Positions 36,601-46,071 of a DNA stretch of 64,000 bases are shown here, piece after piece; position 1 is the first letter of the stretch, and each line of letters opens with the position of its first letter. The notes beneath the pieces are model-generated. The model was not told the origin of the DNA, ran no database searches, and worked only from the letters and a program-made list of their open reading frames with translations. Position numbers and translations under genes: made by a program. The stretch is taken from NCBI GenBank assembly GCA_030998015.1, contig JARWMV010000029.1, positions 62,001 through 126,000 of the forward strand, read 5' to 3'. Source of the stretch: Ceratorhiza oryzae-sativae. Its lineage: Eukaryota > Basidiomycota > Agaricomycetes > Cantharellales > Ceratobasidiaceae.

Positions 36601-37714
36601 AGCACCAGAAAAACCTTGGGAGGAAATTACCTATGACCTGATCACTGGGCTACCCCTGTCAGAGGGGTTTGACACCATATTTACAGTTGTCAACCACCTG
36701 ACAAAAATGGTCCACTTTATTCCATGTCAATTGGAAGCCAGTGCTATCGATTGCACCAACTTGTTCCCAACATATGTATGGAAACTTCATGGGCTACCAT
36801 GGAAAACAATCTCAGACTGTGGCCCTAACTTTGCATCCAAATTCCTAAGGCACCTATACAAACAGCTGGATATAAAACCCTCCTACTCCACAGCATATCA
36901 CCCTCAGACAGATGGCCAGTCTGAAAGGGCCAACCAAGTAGTGGAAGGGTACATCAGACATTATGTATCAGACTGGCAAGACAACTGGGTCTTGCTCCTA
37001 CCATTGGCTGAATTTGCCTACAATAACAGTGTCAATGCCTTGACTGGCAAATCACCATTCTTTGCAAACTACAGTTTCCATCCAAGGCTGGCAGTTGGGG
37101 ACAGAGAGGAACAAGAACTCCCCTTAGCAGACAACCATGCAGAATGGCTCCAAAAGGGCCATGATGAACTTAAGGCAGCTCTGGAAATAGCAAACCAGAG
37201 GATCAAGGAATACTATGACCAGGAGCATTGGACCCCAGAAGCTATTAAGGTTGGAGACAAAGTCTGGCTTGATACCAAGAACATATGGACACAACAGGCC
37301 TCCAGGAAACTGGCCCACAAAAGAGTTGGACCATTCAAGGTGGTAGCAAAACATGGCACACATGCTTTCAAACCAGACCTACCAATAACCATGAAAATAC
37401 ACCCAGTGTTTCATGTTTCACTTCTCACCAGATATAAAGACAACCCCTATGGCCATCAGGTTCCCCCACCACCACCTGTGGTAACTCCTGAAGGGGAAGA
37501 AGAATTCAAAGTGGAACAGATCATAAAGTCACAATACAACGAAAGGTCTAACGTCTTTGAATACTATGTCAAATGGCTTGGCTACAATGAGCAACAATGG
37601 TTAACTTATGATGACCTGGCAAATGCACCAGAACTCATTGCTGACTATGTCAAGTCACATCCAAAGGCACCCCATGATCCCTGTGCCTTGAAGGGGGAAA
37701 GTGTCATGAACTGA
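33665..37714 (+). pseudogene. Element C pol, interrupted by a solo LTR
   Basis: The protease motif MIDSGATSVFI (near 33865) is followed by stops near 33960 and 34060. A long RT/RNase H frame runs 34060-35304. Its active site reads YMDN at 34816-34827, where a CpG change of GACGAC to GACAAC would account for the lost aspartate. An integrase zinc domain lies at about 35880-36050 (CHNSPAAGHPGQ, then C-x2-C). The solo LTR at 36080-36595 then intervenes. The integrase core and chromodomain resume at 36596 (YHPQTDGQSERANQVVEGYI; KVEQIIKSQYNERSN; WLTYDDLANAPELI). The stop at 37712-37714 lies just inside the 3' LTR. Confidence 0.88.
36080..36595. repeat. Solo LTR of family E inside element C integrase
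   Basis: It starts tgtcagagct and ends catgaca, 516 bp. Flanks atacc (36075-36079) and ttacc (36596-36600) form a 5-bp target duplication with one mismatch. The integrase frame resumes cleanly on its far side. A second, partial copy lies at 24988-25372 in reverse. The coding region of family E is not in this window. Confidence 0.82.
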
Positions 37715-38077
37715 CATGCATATATCCACTCCATAATATTTTCTTGATTTACTACATTTTATGAGAACATCTTCAAAACATACTTGCCTTTTATGGTATA
37801 TCTGTGTCATGTGATTCAGGGGATGTTCTGGACCAATAACCAAGATGTATTTCAACCCTGATGTGAAATTCCACAGCTCCACAGTTGCTTCTACTGCTTC
37901 TATCTCTTATCAGTTGTGACTCACTGTATGGACCTGTTTGTTATGATGTGGCTTGTACTATGTATATAAACCAGGTCAAGTTCACAGAGGACTCCTCAAG
38001 AACTTGACCTCTTGTCGAATACAAGTTCTTTTACTTTCCTACTATTTTCCTTGTTGCCTGACTTGTCATTGTCAACA
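37702..38077 (+). repeat. 3' LTR of element C
   Basis: This is 376 bp, the same length and ends as the 5' copy, preceded by a purine tract (aagggggaaag) and followed by the aggag target duplication. Confidence 0.92.
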
Positions 38078-39762
38078 AGGAGTGACCATGGGGACACCCC
38101 TATGGAACCACAGATCATGATTCCAGAAGAAAGGTTCATAGGTTTCAAGGCAGAGGTACAGGGAAACTTCTGGGAGGAGCTTAAAGAAGCTCAGGAAGAA
38201 GACAAATCTATCAGATCCTTAAGGCTGAGTGTGGCAAATAAAGAACAACTACCTCCCTCAGTACAGAAGGCATTTAGACAGTACAAAATGAAGGAGGGCC
38301 TATTAAGGTATGACAATAGGCTCTACATCCCAGATGACAAGGATTTGAGGTTGAGCCTCCTTGAGGAGTGCCATGATGCTCCTGTGGCAGGTCATCAGGG
38401 ACAAGCCCAAACACTAGAATTACTATCAAGGGATTACTACTGGCCAGGAATGAAGGCCCAAGTAAACCGATATGTGGAATCTTGTGAAATGTGTCAAAGG
38501 AGCAAAGGACACAAACAAGGCACTAGCCTGAAGCCCTTACCAATCCTGTGGAAACCATGGGCAGATGTTGCATACAATTTCATTGTCAAATTACCTGTCT
38601 CAAAAGGGTATGACAGCATCTTGACAGTTGTAGATCACTTCTCCTGGCAGGCCCATTTTGTACCATGTCTGGAGAGCACCAATGCAGAAGAACTGGCAGA
38701 AATATTCATAAGGGAGGTATGGAGACATCACAGGACACCAGAAACCACTGTCTCAGACTGAGGGCCAACCTTTAACAGCCAATTCCTAAAGGCCCTATAC
38801 AAGGGAATTGGGACAAAGCCCAGATTCTCCACTGCCTTCCATCCATTTCTGGATGGACTGTCAGAAAGAACAAATCAATGGGTAGAAGGATTCTTCAGAA
38901 CCTTCTGCAATTATAGACAAGATGATTGGGTAAAATGGTTACCCATTGCTGAATTCTGCCATAACAACCATGTAAACACTACAACAGGACAAACCCCATT
39001 TAAAATGGTATATGGAAAAAACCCAAGATGGGTTGTCTGAGAGGGAGAAGAACTTTCCAAGGCACCTGCTGCAGACAGCATGTGTAATCAAATGGAAAAG
39101 GTGTGGGACAAGGCAAGAGCCTCAATGGAATTACACCAACAAATGGAAAAGAAAGGGAAGGAATTCAAGGTAGGAGACAAGGTTTGGCTGCTCCTAACAA
39201 ACCTCTTGTCCAAGAGACCCTCCAAGAAATTGGACAACCAAAAAGGGGGCCCTTTTGAAATCACAGAGAAGATCTTGTCCCATGCATATTGCCTGGACTT
39301 ACCTAAAACCATATGTGTACACAACAAATTCCATGTGAATCTCCTCTTGCCATTCACAGAAGATAAAGACTTCCAAAGAAGGCAGGCCAAACCACCACCA
39401 ATCATAATGGAAGAAGGAGAGGAGGAGTATGAGGTGGACCAAATTGCAAATTATGAATGGTGGAATGGTGAGCTGTTTTACCAAATCAGATGGAAGGGCT
39501 ACAACCCAATAGAAGACACAATGGAACATGCCAGCAAGTTTGCTGACATGAAAGAGGTTCTAAATGACTTGAAAAGGCACTTACCAGAGGCACCAATGCC
39601 AGTCAAGATGAGTCAATCCTCAGATGACTCAAAAGGCAGACCAAAAAGAACCAAACAAATATCTAGAAAGCTTTAAAATGAGCCATCCAGGATACCCAAG
39701 AAAGGCCAGAGCCTGCTCTACCACCTCACTTGCACCACAATACACATGCAAAACCTCAAAAC

Positions 39763-40583
39763 ATGCCTTTCATCACTCACCCAGTTGCACATCCCAACCG
39801 TTACACACTACTTGTTGAAAATCAGGTGGCCCCACTTTGGCAGCCACCCACCACTAGGTGGCCAGCACCCTACCCTGGCAGGGAAAATAGTCCTAAACTA
39901 GGGATGTACTGCTCTAGTGTGGAAGACACCCAGAGGTATGCTGAGTGACTGTTGCCAGGGGCTAACCTAGTGTATGTCCCCAAGAAGTTAAGGGATGAAA
40001 GGAACTGGATTGACAATGACAAGTACCTGGATCCCAGGTTAGGGGTCCTGATATGGCATGGAAGCCAGAAGCCAACAACAAGAAACACCTTGCTAAAAAT
40101 GCCAATGTATGTCATTGACAATATTGTGGGACCAATGGTCAACATGGTGGCCAAGGCAGCAAGACAACAGAGGAGGGCCTCAGGCCAAATGGTGGATGGG
40201 GGGACTGGGAGGTGGAGCACCAGGCCAAGGCATTGTTGGAAGAGTGGAAGTTGACACCAGCCACACTGTATGTGGGACTGCTCAAAGCAACTACCACTGA
40301 TGAAATGTTTACTGCTATCAGGATGAAGCAGGCAAACATGAGTGACTTCCAAAATTGGGTGAAGGTGCACCCAAACAAAAACACCAATTACAACACAGAC
40401 ATGACAAGCCTTACATCAAGCCTAGAATCACTGGTTGTGGCTGAGGAAGAAGCAAAGCCAGTGATAAAGGAACCCACCCTGGACCCAGCTGTTGAACGAG
40501 CCAAACAGTACTGGGACCAGTGGGAAATCAAGCTTGTTGAAGCTCTGGAAGAGGTGCCACTGTTGCAACCAGCCCCCATATGA
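39763..40583 (+). pseudogene. ORF-X, element A copy
   Basis: It matches the 272-aa ORF-X of B (45253-46071) along its whole length, for example NLVYVPKKLRDERNWIDNDK near 39966. It is broken by a TGA near 39946, where B has an Arg codon, and by a frameshift near 40200. It lies after the chromodomain stop. Confidence 0.85.
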
Positions 40584-40654
40584 CCACTTTGCCCTCACAG
40601 ATTTTTTCTCAAATGTATAAGAATTTTTATATCAAACCTAATACATTTTACTCT

Positions 40655-41187
40655 CTATTTACGTTTGCCCTTGAGGGGCTGGGTATAGGGCTTCTTGCCC
40701 TTCTTATCCTTCTTATCAGACCAAACAACTGACTGGGTGGCAGGCTGCAACCAAGGGGCCTCCCCCCCTGGGAAGTCAGCCATGTAGTTCTGGAAACACC
40801 CAGAACCAGATGCCAAAAAGGGCAAAGCCTCATCAAACAAGGGAGCAGAGCCCTCCTCAAAGAATTTGGCAAGAGCAGCCTGGTGAGCCTGCTCCTCAAA
40901 GGACTTGTAGTCCTGATCAACAAGCACCCAGACATGCTCAAGGGTGGCCTCATGGGCCTGACCATCAAGGAGTATGTGCTCTTCTATAGAGCAAGTAAGT
41001 AACAAGAGACCAACAAAGAAGAAGCATATGTACCTGGCACCCCAAGGAAGAACCAGTCCCTGACACCTTCATAGAAGTCCTCAAGGGAGGTGTTGCACAC
41101 AGCGTTGCAATAGGCACAGTACTCCCCCTCAGGGAGAGACCATCAGTTGCAGTCAAGGGGATTGTAGTTGAGGGTAATAACATGCAT
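40655..41187 (-). pseudogene. ORF-Y, element A copy, antisense to pol
   Basis: It matches the two-exon ORF-Y of B. The start ATG at 41187, the intron (GTACAT...CTATAG, about 40996-41050) and the stop at 40655 are all retained. A TGA near 41145 replaces a Cys codon. The downstream exon, including QNYMADFPGGEAPWLQP, is open to its stop. Retention of both splice sites shows the intron is older than the A/B split. Confidence 0.8.
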
Positions 41188-41604
41188 AGTAAAGACAGGA
41201 TGAGGAAGGGAAACAACAAAACCACAAACATTAAAAAATCACAGTGCAACACGATAACTTGCACAAACATCAAAACAAAGTCTGGTCATGTGACACAAAT
41301 GGACATGTGACCATCTGCCAGAAAACAAACAACAAAGCATGGGAATCACATGACCTAGCCTAGTCACATGAATATACACTATCCCCTAACTACCAGAGGG
41401 GTTGGAGAGGGGGCACCAACTGAAGATGGAGCAGAGGCCCTGAGTGTAGCAAGGAATAAGGCCAACACAGGGGAACGCAGGAAGGGCACCCCTTGGAGAT
41501 GTGTCATAACCAGCACAAGGCTACATCAGGAAACCACATGACCACAACAACCAGAGAAGGTATATCTAGGGGATGCCCTTGGGGGTAAAAGGGGTTATCA
41601 TCTC

Positions 41605-41992
41605 ATGCCCTCCCCACAAGATGCATCTACCTCTAAAAAAACCAACAATGCTAAGCGAAGATGGCTCAAATGTGGGAACACCCCAGCCAAACAAATCAAG
41701 CACAGGGTGGAGGTTGCCATTGCCATTGCCGGTGCCCTTGGGATCAAGCCCAGCCCCCTCACCTGCTTCTACATGGCCTATGCCAACAGATCGCAGGTCT
41801 GAAGAGCTGACCAAAACTGCACTGGCCCCCCAATTCTGCATCCAGACCAGGGCAGTGCTGCTGACCTGGTTGAAGCTATGCAATCAGCCCTCAAGTGGGC
41901 TTGTCACCTGATACAAGGCATTCTGCTGCCATCAGCCCAATCACTGGGCAACTTTAGCCATGGTCAAACAGCACAACCTGGAGGAGCCAAAC
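41605..41992 (+). pseudogene. Rep N-terminal fragment, element A copy
   Basis: It matches the first part of the B Rep gene, including the region of endonuclease motif I (VLLTWL in A), with stops and CpG-type changes. It stops at 41992 where the B LTR begins, so the rest of the endonuclease and the helicase are absent. Confidence 0.8.
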
Positions 41993-42571
41993 TGTTGTGA
42001 CCCTCTGGAGGCTCCCTTGTGGAGCACTTAAGTAGTGGCTGCGTTGACGGTTTGGTGCTATGCAGTATGTATTGAGCGTTCTAGTTACAGTGTTTTGCTA
42101 TGGTCTATGGTGGTTGACGAGATAAAGCAAGCTGAGGCATCCAGTCTTGCTTTATCCTCCTTATATATACCTGTGGCTGTGGTGGCTGCGGACGTATTAT
42201 CTAAGCACACTCCGCAGTAGGTGTAGGTCATGTACAGTACTATGGGTTAGGTAATTGTTTGTCTTAAGTTTGTGCGGCTCCAAATCTTATAGAGCCGCAC
42301 GAGGTCCGAGGGTCATGTGACCTTTTTGGACTTAAGCACCCGGCGCTTAATCGCTGAATAAGCGCCGAGGTCACGTGACAACTCGCTCCTTGCTCCAGGT
42401 AACATGGGAGAGAAACGCTGGAGCGAGTTCAGGGTAACCACCGGCGCTTAATCGTTAGGTAAGCGCCGAGATCACGTGATCCTGTTTATGGTTTGTTCTG
42501 CTTTGGGAAAAATGCCATAAATCTGTACAATATTTGGTTGTTAGGTTATGTCTGCTAGGCAGGTCATAACA
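41993..42571 (-). repeat. 3' LTR of element B
   Basis: It runs tgttgtgacc to ggtcataaca on the plus strand, 579 bp. It carries one 101-bp module (from 42342) plus a partial second, where the 5' LTR has two plus a partial third. It also has a 12-bp insertion near 42200. Differences from the 5' LTR are mostly C/T or G/A changes, many at CpG. Confidence 0.9.
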
Positions 42572-42590
42572 TTATCCCCCCCTTTGGACA
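42572..42590 (-). promoter_or_regulatory. Polypurine tract of element B
   Basis: On the minus strand the sequence just before the 3' LTR is aaagggggggataa, a classic plus-strand priming tract. Its position next to TGTTATGACC fixes the element's orientation and LTR boundary. Confidence 0.85.
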
Positions 42591-42649
42591 TGTCTTGGGG
42601 GATCTCGAGGCATGTTTCTTTTCTGGGTTCTAAAAAGTTTCTAAAAGGT

Positions 42650-42774
42650 ATCTCATATATCGAGGAGGTTAAGGGCGCTGGACTCGAACCAACGACCTTC
42701 CGTTCAATGTGTAATTGATTAGCTAGGAGATGATGAGTCAGGCTAGACCCCTTAACCTCTACGCTACATGAGAT
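42650..42774 (-). other. tRNA-like hairpin with Pol III box motifs
   Basis: Outer 7-bp (42650-42656 with 42768-42774) and inner 11-bp (42665-42675 with 42749-42759) inverted arms enclose a tRNA-like core on the minus strand. A perfect B box GGTTCGAGTCC lies at 42690-42680 within a T-arm-like 5-bp stem. An A-box-like TAGCGTAGAGG lies at 42766-42756. A proper D arm and a sensible anticodon arm could not be fitted without an intron or a long loop. It may be a decayed or tRNA-derived Pol III unit. Confidence 0.45.
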
Positions 42775-42869
42775 TACTTTCTCCTTGCTTATTTCCTTGT
42801 TTAAGCTTACTTCTCGAAACATGGTCTGTGAATAAAACAGCTTATACAAAGATAATTTATTTTTATTTT

Positions 42870-44194
42870 TTAAGGAAAAATAAAAAATGGCTTCCCTCCT
42901 GAGTATACCCAGTCTACATTTTTGGATACCCATAAGTCCCCTTCTTCCCCCTCTATGTCCGTCCAGCACTTCATTATGGCCGACCGGCTATTCCCCAGGA
43001 TCACTGTTGGCCGTACCTTCATTGACTTCACATGAGCATATCTGCCTGTGAAGTCTGCTTCGTACTGGCTCAGGGCTTTGAGCGAGTACTTCCCGTTTGA
43101 CTGGACCATGTCATCCAGGATCCAGATGTCGGCGTCCTCCGACAGATTCCCCATGTTCCAGACATTGCACATCCGGCTATGGGAGCCCTTGGATCGTGCA
43201 TACGCCGTCTTCCCAGTTCCTGTTTCGCCTTCGATCACCAGGATGCGATGGCGCACGCCCCTCCCTCTCTTCTCAGCCTCTTCCGCAAACCATCGGTCCG
43301 CCCTGTTGATGTGCGCCCGGTCTTCTGGGACTTCCAACTCCACCGGGATTGCAGGCATGCATCCCCGGTCCTCCTTATCGTGTACTCAGCATATGCTCGA
43401 CCGAGTTCCAGTCGTCACCATCTGGAGGGGGCGCAGGCGCTTGAATGCCTGGTAGTACTCTTTTTTTGTCGCTGAGGCAACAATCTCCGCCCCGTCCTCC
43501 AGGTCTGCCTCCGCCCTCGACCTTTTCCTGCCCTTCCCCTTCACCAGGATTTCCTCCAACCTTTCCAAGGTCAGGTCCCCCGCCATCAGCTCCTCTACCT
43601 CCTCGCCGTTAGCTCCGACATCCTTCCAGAGGTAGTTGAAAGCCTCCCTTGCAGGGTTGCCTCCTGGTCCGTCCTTGAGGTCCTTCAGCAGGATGTTGGG
43701 GTGTTGCCCCTCGAAGTCCCAGAACCAGGTGTTCTGGGTGTTCCAGCCGCCCTTCCGCTCCTGACTGATGGAGAGGCGTGGACATGGAGGGGCCGGGCTG
43801 GGTCGTAGTTCGGTTCCTCGGGGTTGTGGCGTTCCACCACCGCCAAAGTGCCCAATGATTTGGCCGTTGGCGGCAGAACGCCTCGTATCGGGCGACGAGC
43901 CCACTTGAGGGCTGATCGTGTAGCTTCGACCAGGTCAGCAGCACCGCCCTGGTCTGGACGCGGAACCGAGGGGCCAGCGCGGTTTCGGTCGGCTCTTCGG
44001 ACCCTCGATCCGTCGGCGTAGGCTGCATAGAAGCGGGTGAGGGGGCTCGGCTTGATACCGAGGGCACTGGCAATGGCGACGCCGACCTCCGCCCTTCGCT
44101 TGATCCGCTTGGCTGGGGTGTTGCCGCGTTCGATCCATTTCCGCTTAGCATCGTTTACAGTTTTAGAGGTATTTGGGGACTGGGAAGAGAGCAT
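42870..44194 (-). pseudogene. CRESS-DNA-type Rep: rolling-circle endonuclease plus SF3 helicase, frame-broken
   Basis: Minus-strand segments show, in order, endonuclease motif I (VLLTWS, 43944-43927), motif II (HVHA, about 43786-43775), a geminivirus-like HPNI box (43703-43692), motif III with Y-x-x-K (YLWK, 43634-43623), Walker A GETGTGKT (about 43229-43206), Walker B ending ILDDM (about 43126-43106) and motif C ILGN (near 43000). Such proteins nick an origin and unwind DNA for rolling-circle replication. Apparent 1-nt shifts separate motif I from II and II from III, and one TGA lies at 43386-43388 before the helicase. The start could be 44194 or 44151. The HPNI box suggests the geminivirus/genomovirus branch. 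Sequencing error cannot be excluded. Confidence 0.85.
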
Positions 44195-44630
44195 GAGAGT
44201 GCGGGTTATCTCGGGCCTTGTGCTTGTCTATATAAGCTGCAAGGTCCGTTTTGATCCACATGACTCTGTCTTGCATTTGTTGTGATCACATGACCTTGTT
44301 TTGATGATGACGCATCTCCGAGGGGTGCCCTCCCATCCGTTCCTCCGCATCGGCCTTGATCCTCGCTACGCTCGGGGCCTCCGCTCCCCCACTTCGGTTG
44401 GTGCCCCCTCTCCGACCCCTCCGGTAGTTAGGGGATAGCGTATATTCACGTGACTAGGCTAGGTCATGTGATTCCTGTGCTTTGTTGTTTGTTTTCTGGC
44501 AGATGGTCACGTGTCTGTTGGTGTCACCTGACCAGACCTTGTTTTGATGTTTGTGCAAGTTATTGTGTTGCACCGTGATTTTTTAATGTTTGTGGTTTTG
44601 TTGTTTTCCTTCCTCATCCCGTTCTTTACT
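44195..44630. other. Divergent spacer between Rep and ORF-Y
   Basis: The spacer holds E-box-like CACGTG and CACATG motifs (near 44288, 44448, 44465 and 44508), the same kind repeated in the LTRs, and a GC-rich middle. Near 44416-44434 ccccT...Aggggg-type arms form a 5-bp stem with a 9-nt loop. In CRESS replicons the origin hairpin lies in such a spacer. The usual nonanucleotide (TAATATTAC-like) is not present, so an origin is not shown. Confidence 0.4.
44228..44236 (-). promoter_or_regulatory. TATA-like box upstream of Rep
   Basis: TATATAG on the minus strand lies about 34 nt before the ATG at 44194, which leaves little leader for that start and slightly favours the ATG at 44151. It lies in the 436-bp divergent spacer between Rep and ORF-Y. 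Confidence 0.4.
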
Positions 44631-45172
44631 ATGCGCGTTATTTCCCTTAACTACAATCCCCTTGACTGCACCTGCTGGTCTCTCCCTGAGGGGGAGTACT
44701 GTGCCTACTGTGATGCCGTGTGCGACGCCTCCCTTGAAGACTTCTATCAAGGTGTTGGGGACTGGTTCTTCTGTGGGGTGCCAGGTATGTGTGTTCGTTC
44801 TTCATCATTTTCACGTAGCTAACTCGTTCTGTAGAAGAGCGCATCCTCCTTGATGGTCGGGCCCATGAGGCCACCCTTGAGCGTGTCTGGGCGCTCGTTG
44901 ATCAGGACTACAAGTCCTTTGAGGAGCGGTCCCACCAGGCCACTCTTGCCGAATTCTTCCAGGAGGGCTCTGCTCCCTTGTTTGATGAGGCTTCGCCCTT
45001 TGCAGCGTCTGGTTCTGGGTGTTTCCAGAACTACATGGCCGACTTCCCAGGGGGGGAGGCCCCCTGGCTGTTGCCTGAGAACTGGGCCAGTGGTTCTGCA
45101 GCCCATACTACTAGGAAGGATAAGAAGGCAAAAAAACCCTATACCCGGCCCCTCAAGGGCAAGAAAAAATAG
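44631..45172 (+). CDS. ORF-Y: two-exon accessory gene antisense to the retrotransposon
   Basis: Exons 44631-44784 and 44835-45172 join across a 50-nt GTATGT...TGTAG intron to give 163 residues. Exon 1 is rich in Cys and aromatic residues (CTCWSLPEGEYCAYCDAVCD), so metal binding is possible. Exon 2 is acidic and aromatic (CFQNYMADFPGGEAPWLLP) and ends in a Lys-rich tail. The gene faces away from Rep and converges with ORF-X, its stop 80 bp from ORF-X's. Its A copy keeps the same exons and intron. I do not recognise the family. A capsid role would fit the position opposite Rep but the protein is short, so this is speculation. Confidence 0.68.
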
Positions 45173-45252
45173 AAACATTTTGAAATGTATTATTATATGA
45201 TTATGAAAATTATTCTTAAGACATTTCAAAAAACGTGTGATAGGCCCGGTAA

Positions 45253-46071
45253 TCACAGGGGCTCTGGGGCCAGCAGGGGCACTTCCTCCAGGGCGCCCGC
45301 CAGCTCATCCTCCCATTTGGCCCAATCCGTTTGGACTCCCTCTTGGGCCGGGTCCGGGGTTGGTTCCTTTATTGTTACTCTCGGCTCCTCCTCCTTCACC
45401 ACCAGGGACTCCAGGCTTGCTGCAAGGCTCGACATATCTGTGTCGTAACCGTGCAGGTTTGGGCGTACCTTCACCCAGTTACGGAAGTCAGCCAAGTTTG
45501 CTTCCTTCAACCTGATGGCAGTAAACATTTCATCAGTGGTAGTGGCCTCAAGCAGTCCCACATACAGTGCTGCCGGTGCCAGCTTCCACTGCTCCAACAG
45601 TGCCTTTGCCCGGCGCTCCACCTCCCAGTCCCCTCTGTCTGCCATTTGGTCTGTGGCCCTCCTCTGTTGCCTTGCTGCCTTGGCCACCACGTCGACTGTT
45701 GGTCCCACGATATTGTCGACGACATACATCGGTGTTCTTAACAAGGCGTTTCTCGTCGTTGGCTTCCGACTCCCATGCCATGTCAGGACCCCTAACCTGG
45801 GATCCAGGTACTTGTCATCGTCGATCCAGTTCCTTTCATCCCTTAACTTCTTTGGGATGTACACTAGGTTAGCCCCTGGCAACAGTCGTTCGGCGTACCT
45901 CTGGGCGTCTTCCACACTGGAGCAGTACATCCCTGGTTTAGGACGATTTTCCCTGCCAGGGTAGGGTGCTGGTCGCCTGGTGGTGGGTGGCTGCCGAAGT
46001 GGGGCCACCTGATTTTCAGCAAGTGGGGTGTAACGGTTGGGATGTGCGACTGGGTGAGTGACGAAAGGCAT
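45253..46071 (-). CDS. ORF-X: 272-aa accessory protein after pol
   Basis: This uninterrupted frame starts 108 bp after the pol stop. An N-terminal Pro-rich segment (APYPGRENRPKPGMYCSS) leads to a folded-looking middle (NLVYIPKKLRDERNWIDDDK; DPRLGVLTWHGSRKPTTRN) and a helical part (WEVERRAKALLEQWKLAPAA). A Glu/Pro-rich acidic tail ends the protein. It has no signal peptide or membrane span, so an envelope role is unlikely although the position after pol is where env-like genes sit. The A copy is full length but broken. The family is not recognised. Confidence 0.7.
   Translation of the reverse strand: MPFVTHPVAHPNRYTPLAENQVAPLRQPPTTRRPAPYPGRENRPKPGMYCSSVEDAQRYAERLLPGANLVYIPKKLRDERNWIDDDKYLDPRLGVLTWHGSRKPTTRNALLRTPMYVVDNIVGPTVDVVAKAARQQRRATDQMADRGDWEVERRAKALLEQWKLAPAALYVGLLEATTTDEMFTAIRLKEANLADFRNWVKVRPNLHGYDTDMSSLAASLESLVVKEEEPRVTIKEPTPDPAQEGVQTDWAKWEDELAGALEEVPLLAPEPL

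Larger units (their letters stand above)
30615..38077 (+). mobile_element. Element C: chromodomain Gypsy inserted in element A
   Basis: Two 376-bp LTRs (30615-30990 and 37702-38077, tgtcatgaac...gtcaaca) flank a leader frame, gag and pol. The 5-bp target duplication aggag at 30610-30614 and 38078-38082 is perfect, and B shows the undisturbed site. A purine tract aagggggaaag precedes the 3' LTR. The coding regions carry stops and CpG-type changes, including loss of the second YMDD aspartate, so it is inactive. A solo LTR of family E lies within its integrase. Confidence 0.92.
28141..39676 (+). pseudogene. Element A pol (protease, RT, RNase H, integrase, chromodomain), interrupted
   Basis: Pieces match B pol in order. 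The protease has LIDSGSSTNFID (near 28255). The reverse transcriptase has [17 protein letters not shown] (near 28960), and its YMDD box is destroyed by a short deletion near 29150. Part of RNase H comes before the 29704-30377 insertion and the rest follows. Element C then intervenes, and the frame resumes after 38077 with the integrase zinc domain HDAPVAGHQGQAQT...C-x2-C and the catalytic core. TGA stops lie at 38759-38761 and near 39038 where B has Arg. The chromodomain region YEVDQIANYEWWNGELFYQI ends near 39676. Confidence 0.85.
25373..41992 (+). mobile_element. Element A: CpG-decayed chromodomain Gypsy carrying a Rep module
   Basis: The order is 5' LTR (25373-26041), gag, protease, reverse transcriptase, RNase H, integrase, chromodomain, then ORF-X, antisense ORF-Y and the start of a Rep gene. 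Nearly all parts match element B, which lies inverted at 41993-52225. A is interrupted by a foldback element (26537-26666), a 674-bp inverted-repeat insertion (29704-30377) and the whole of element C (30615-38077). It ends abruptly at 41992 inside Rep, where B's LTR begins, and no 3' LTR is seen. Many Arg codons of B are TGA, Trp, Cys, Gln or His in A, as expected from CpG decay. A cannot move on its own. Confidence 0.88.

Noticed and set aside
42650..42774. Calling a functional tRNA gene
   Set aside because: The B box and T-arm fit, but no standard D arm and anticodon arm could be drawn without a special intron or loop. Kept only as a tRNA-like element.
42870..44194. Explaining the Rep frame changes by introns
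   Set aside because: The matching pieces abut or overlap within a few bases, leaving no room for introns between motifs I, II and III. Indels are the simpler reading.
44195..44630. Calling a CRESS origin of replication
   Set aside because: No TAATATTAC-like nonanucleotide is present, and a single 5-bp stem is weak evidence.
45253..46071. Envelope-like gene after pol
   Set aside because: No signal peptide, membrane span or glycosylation-rich ectodomain is visible in ORF-X.
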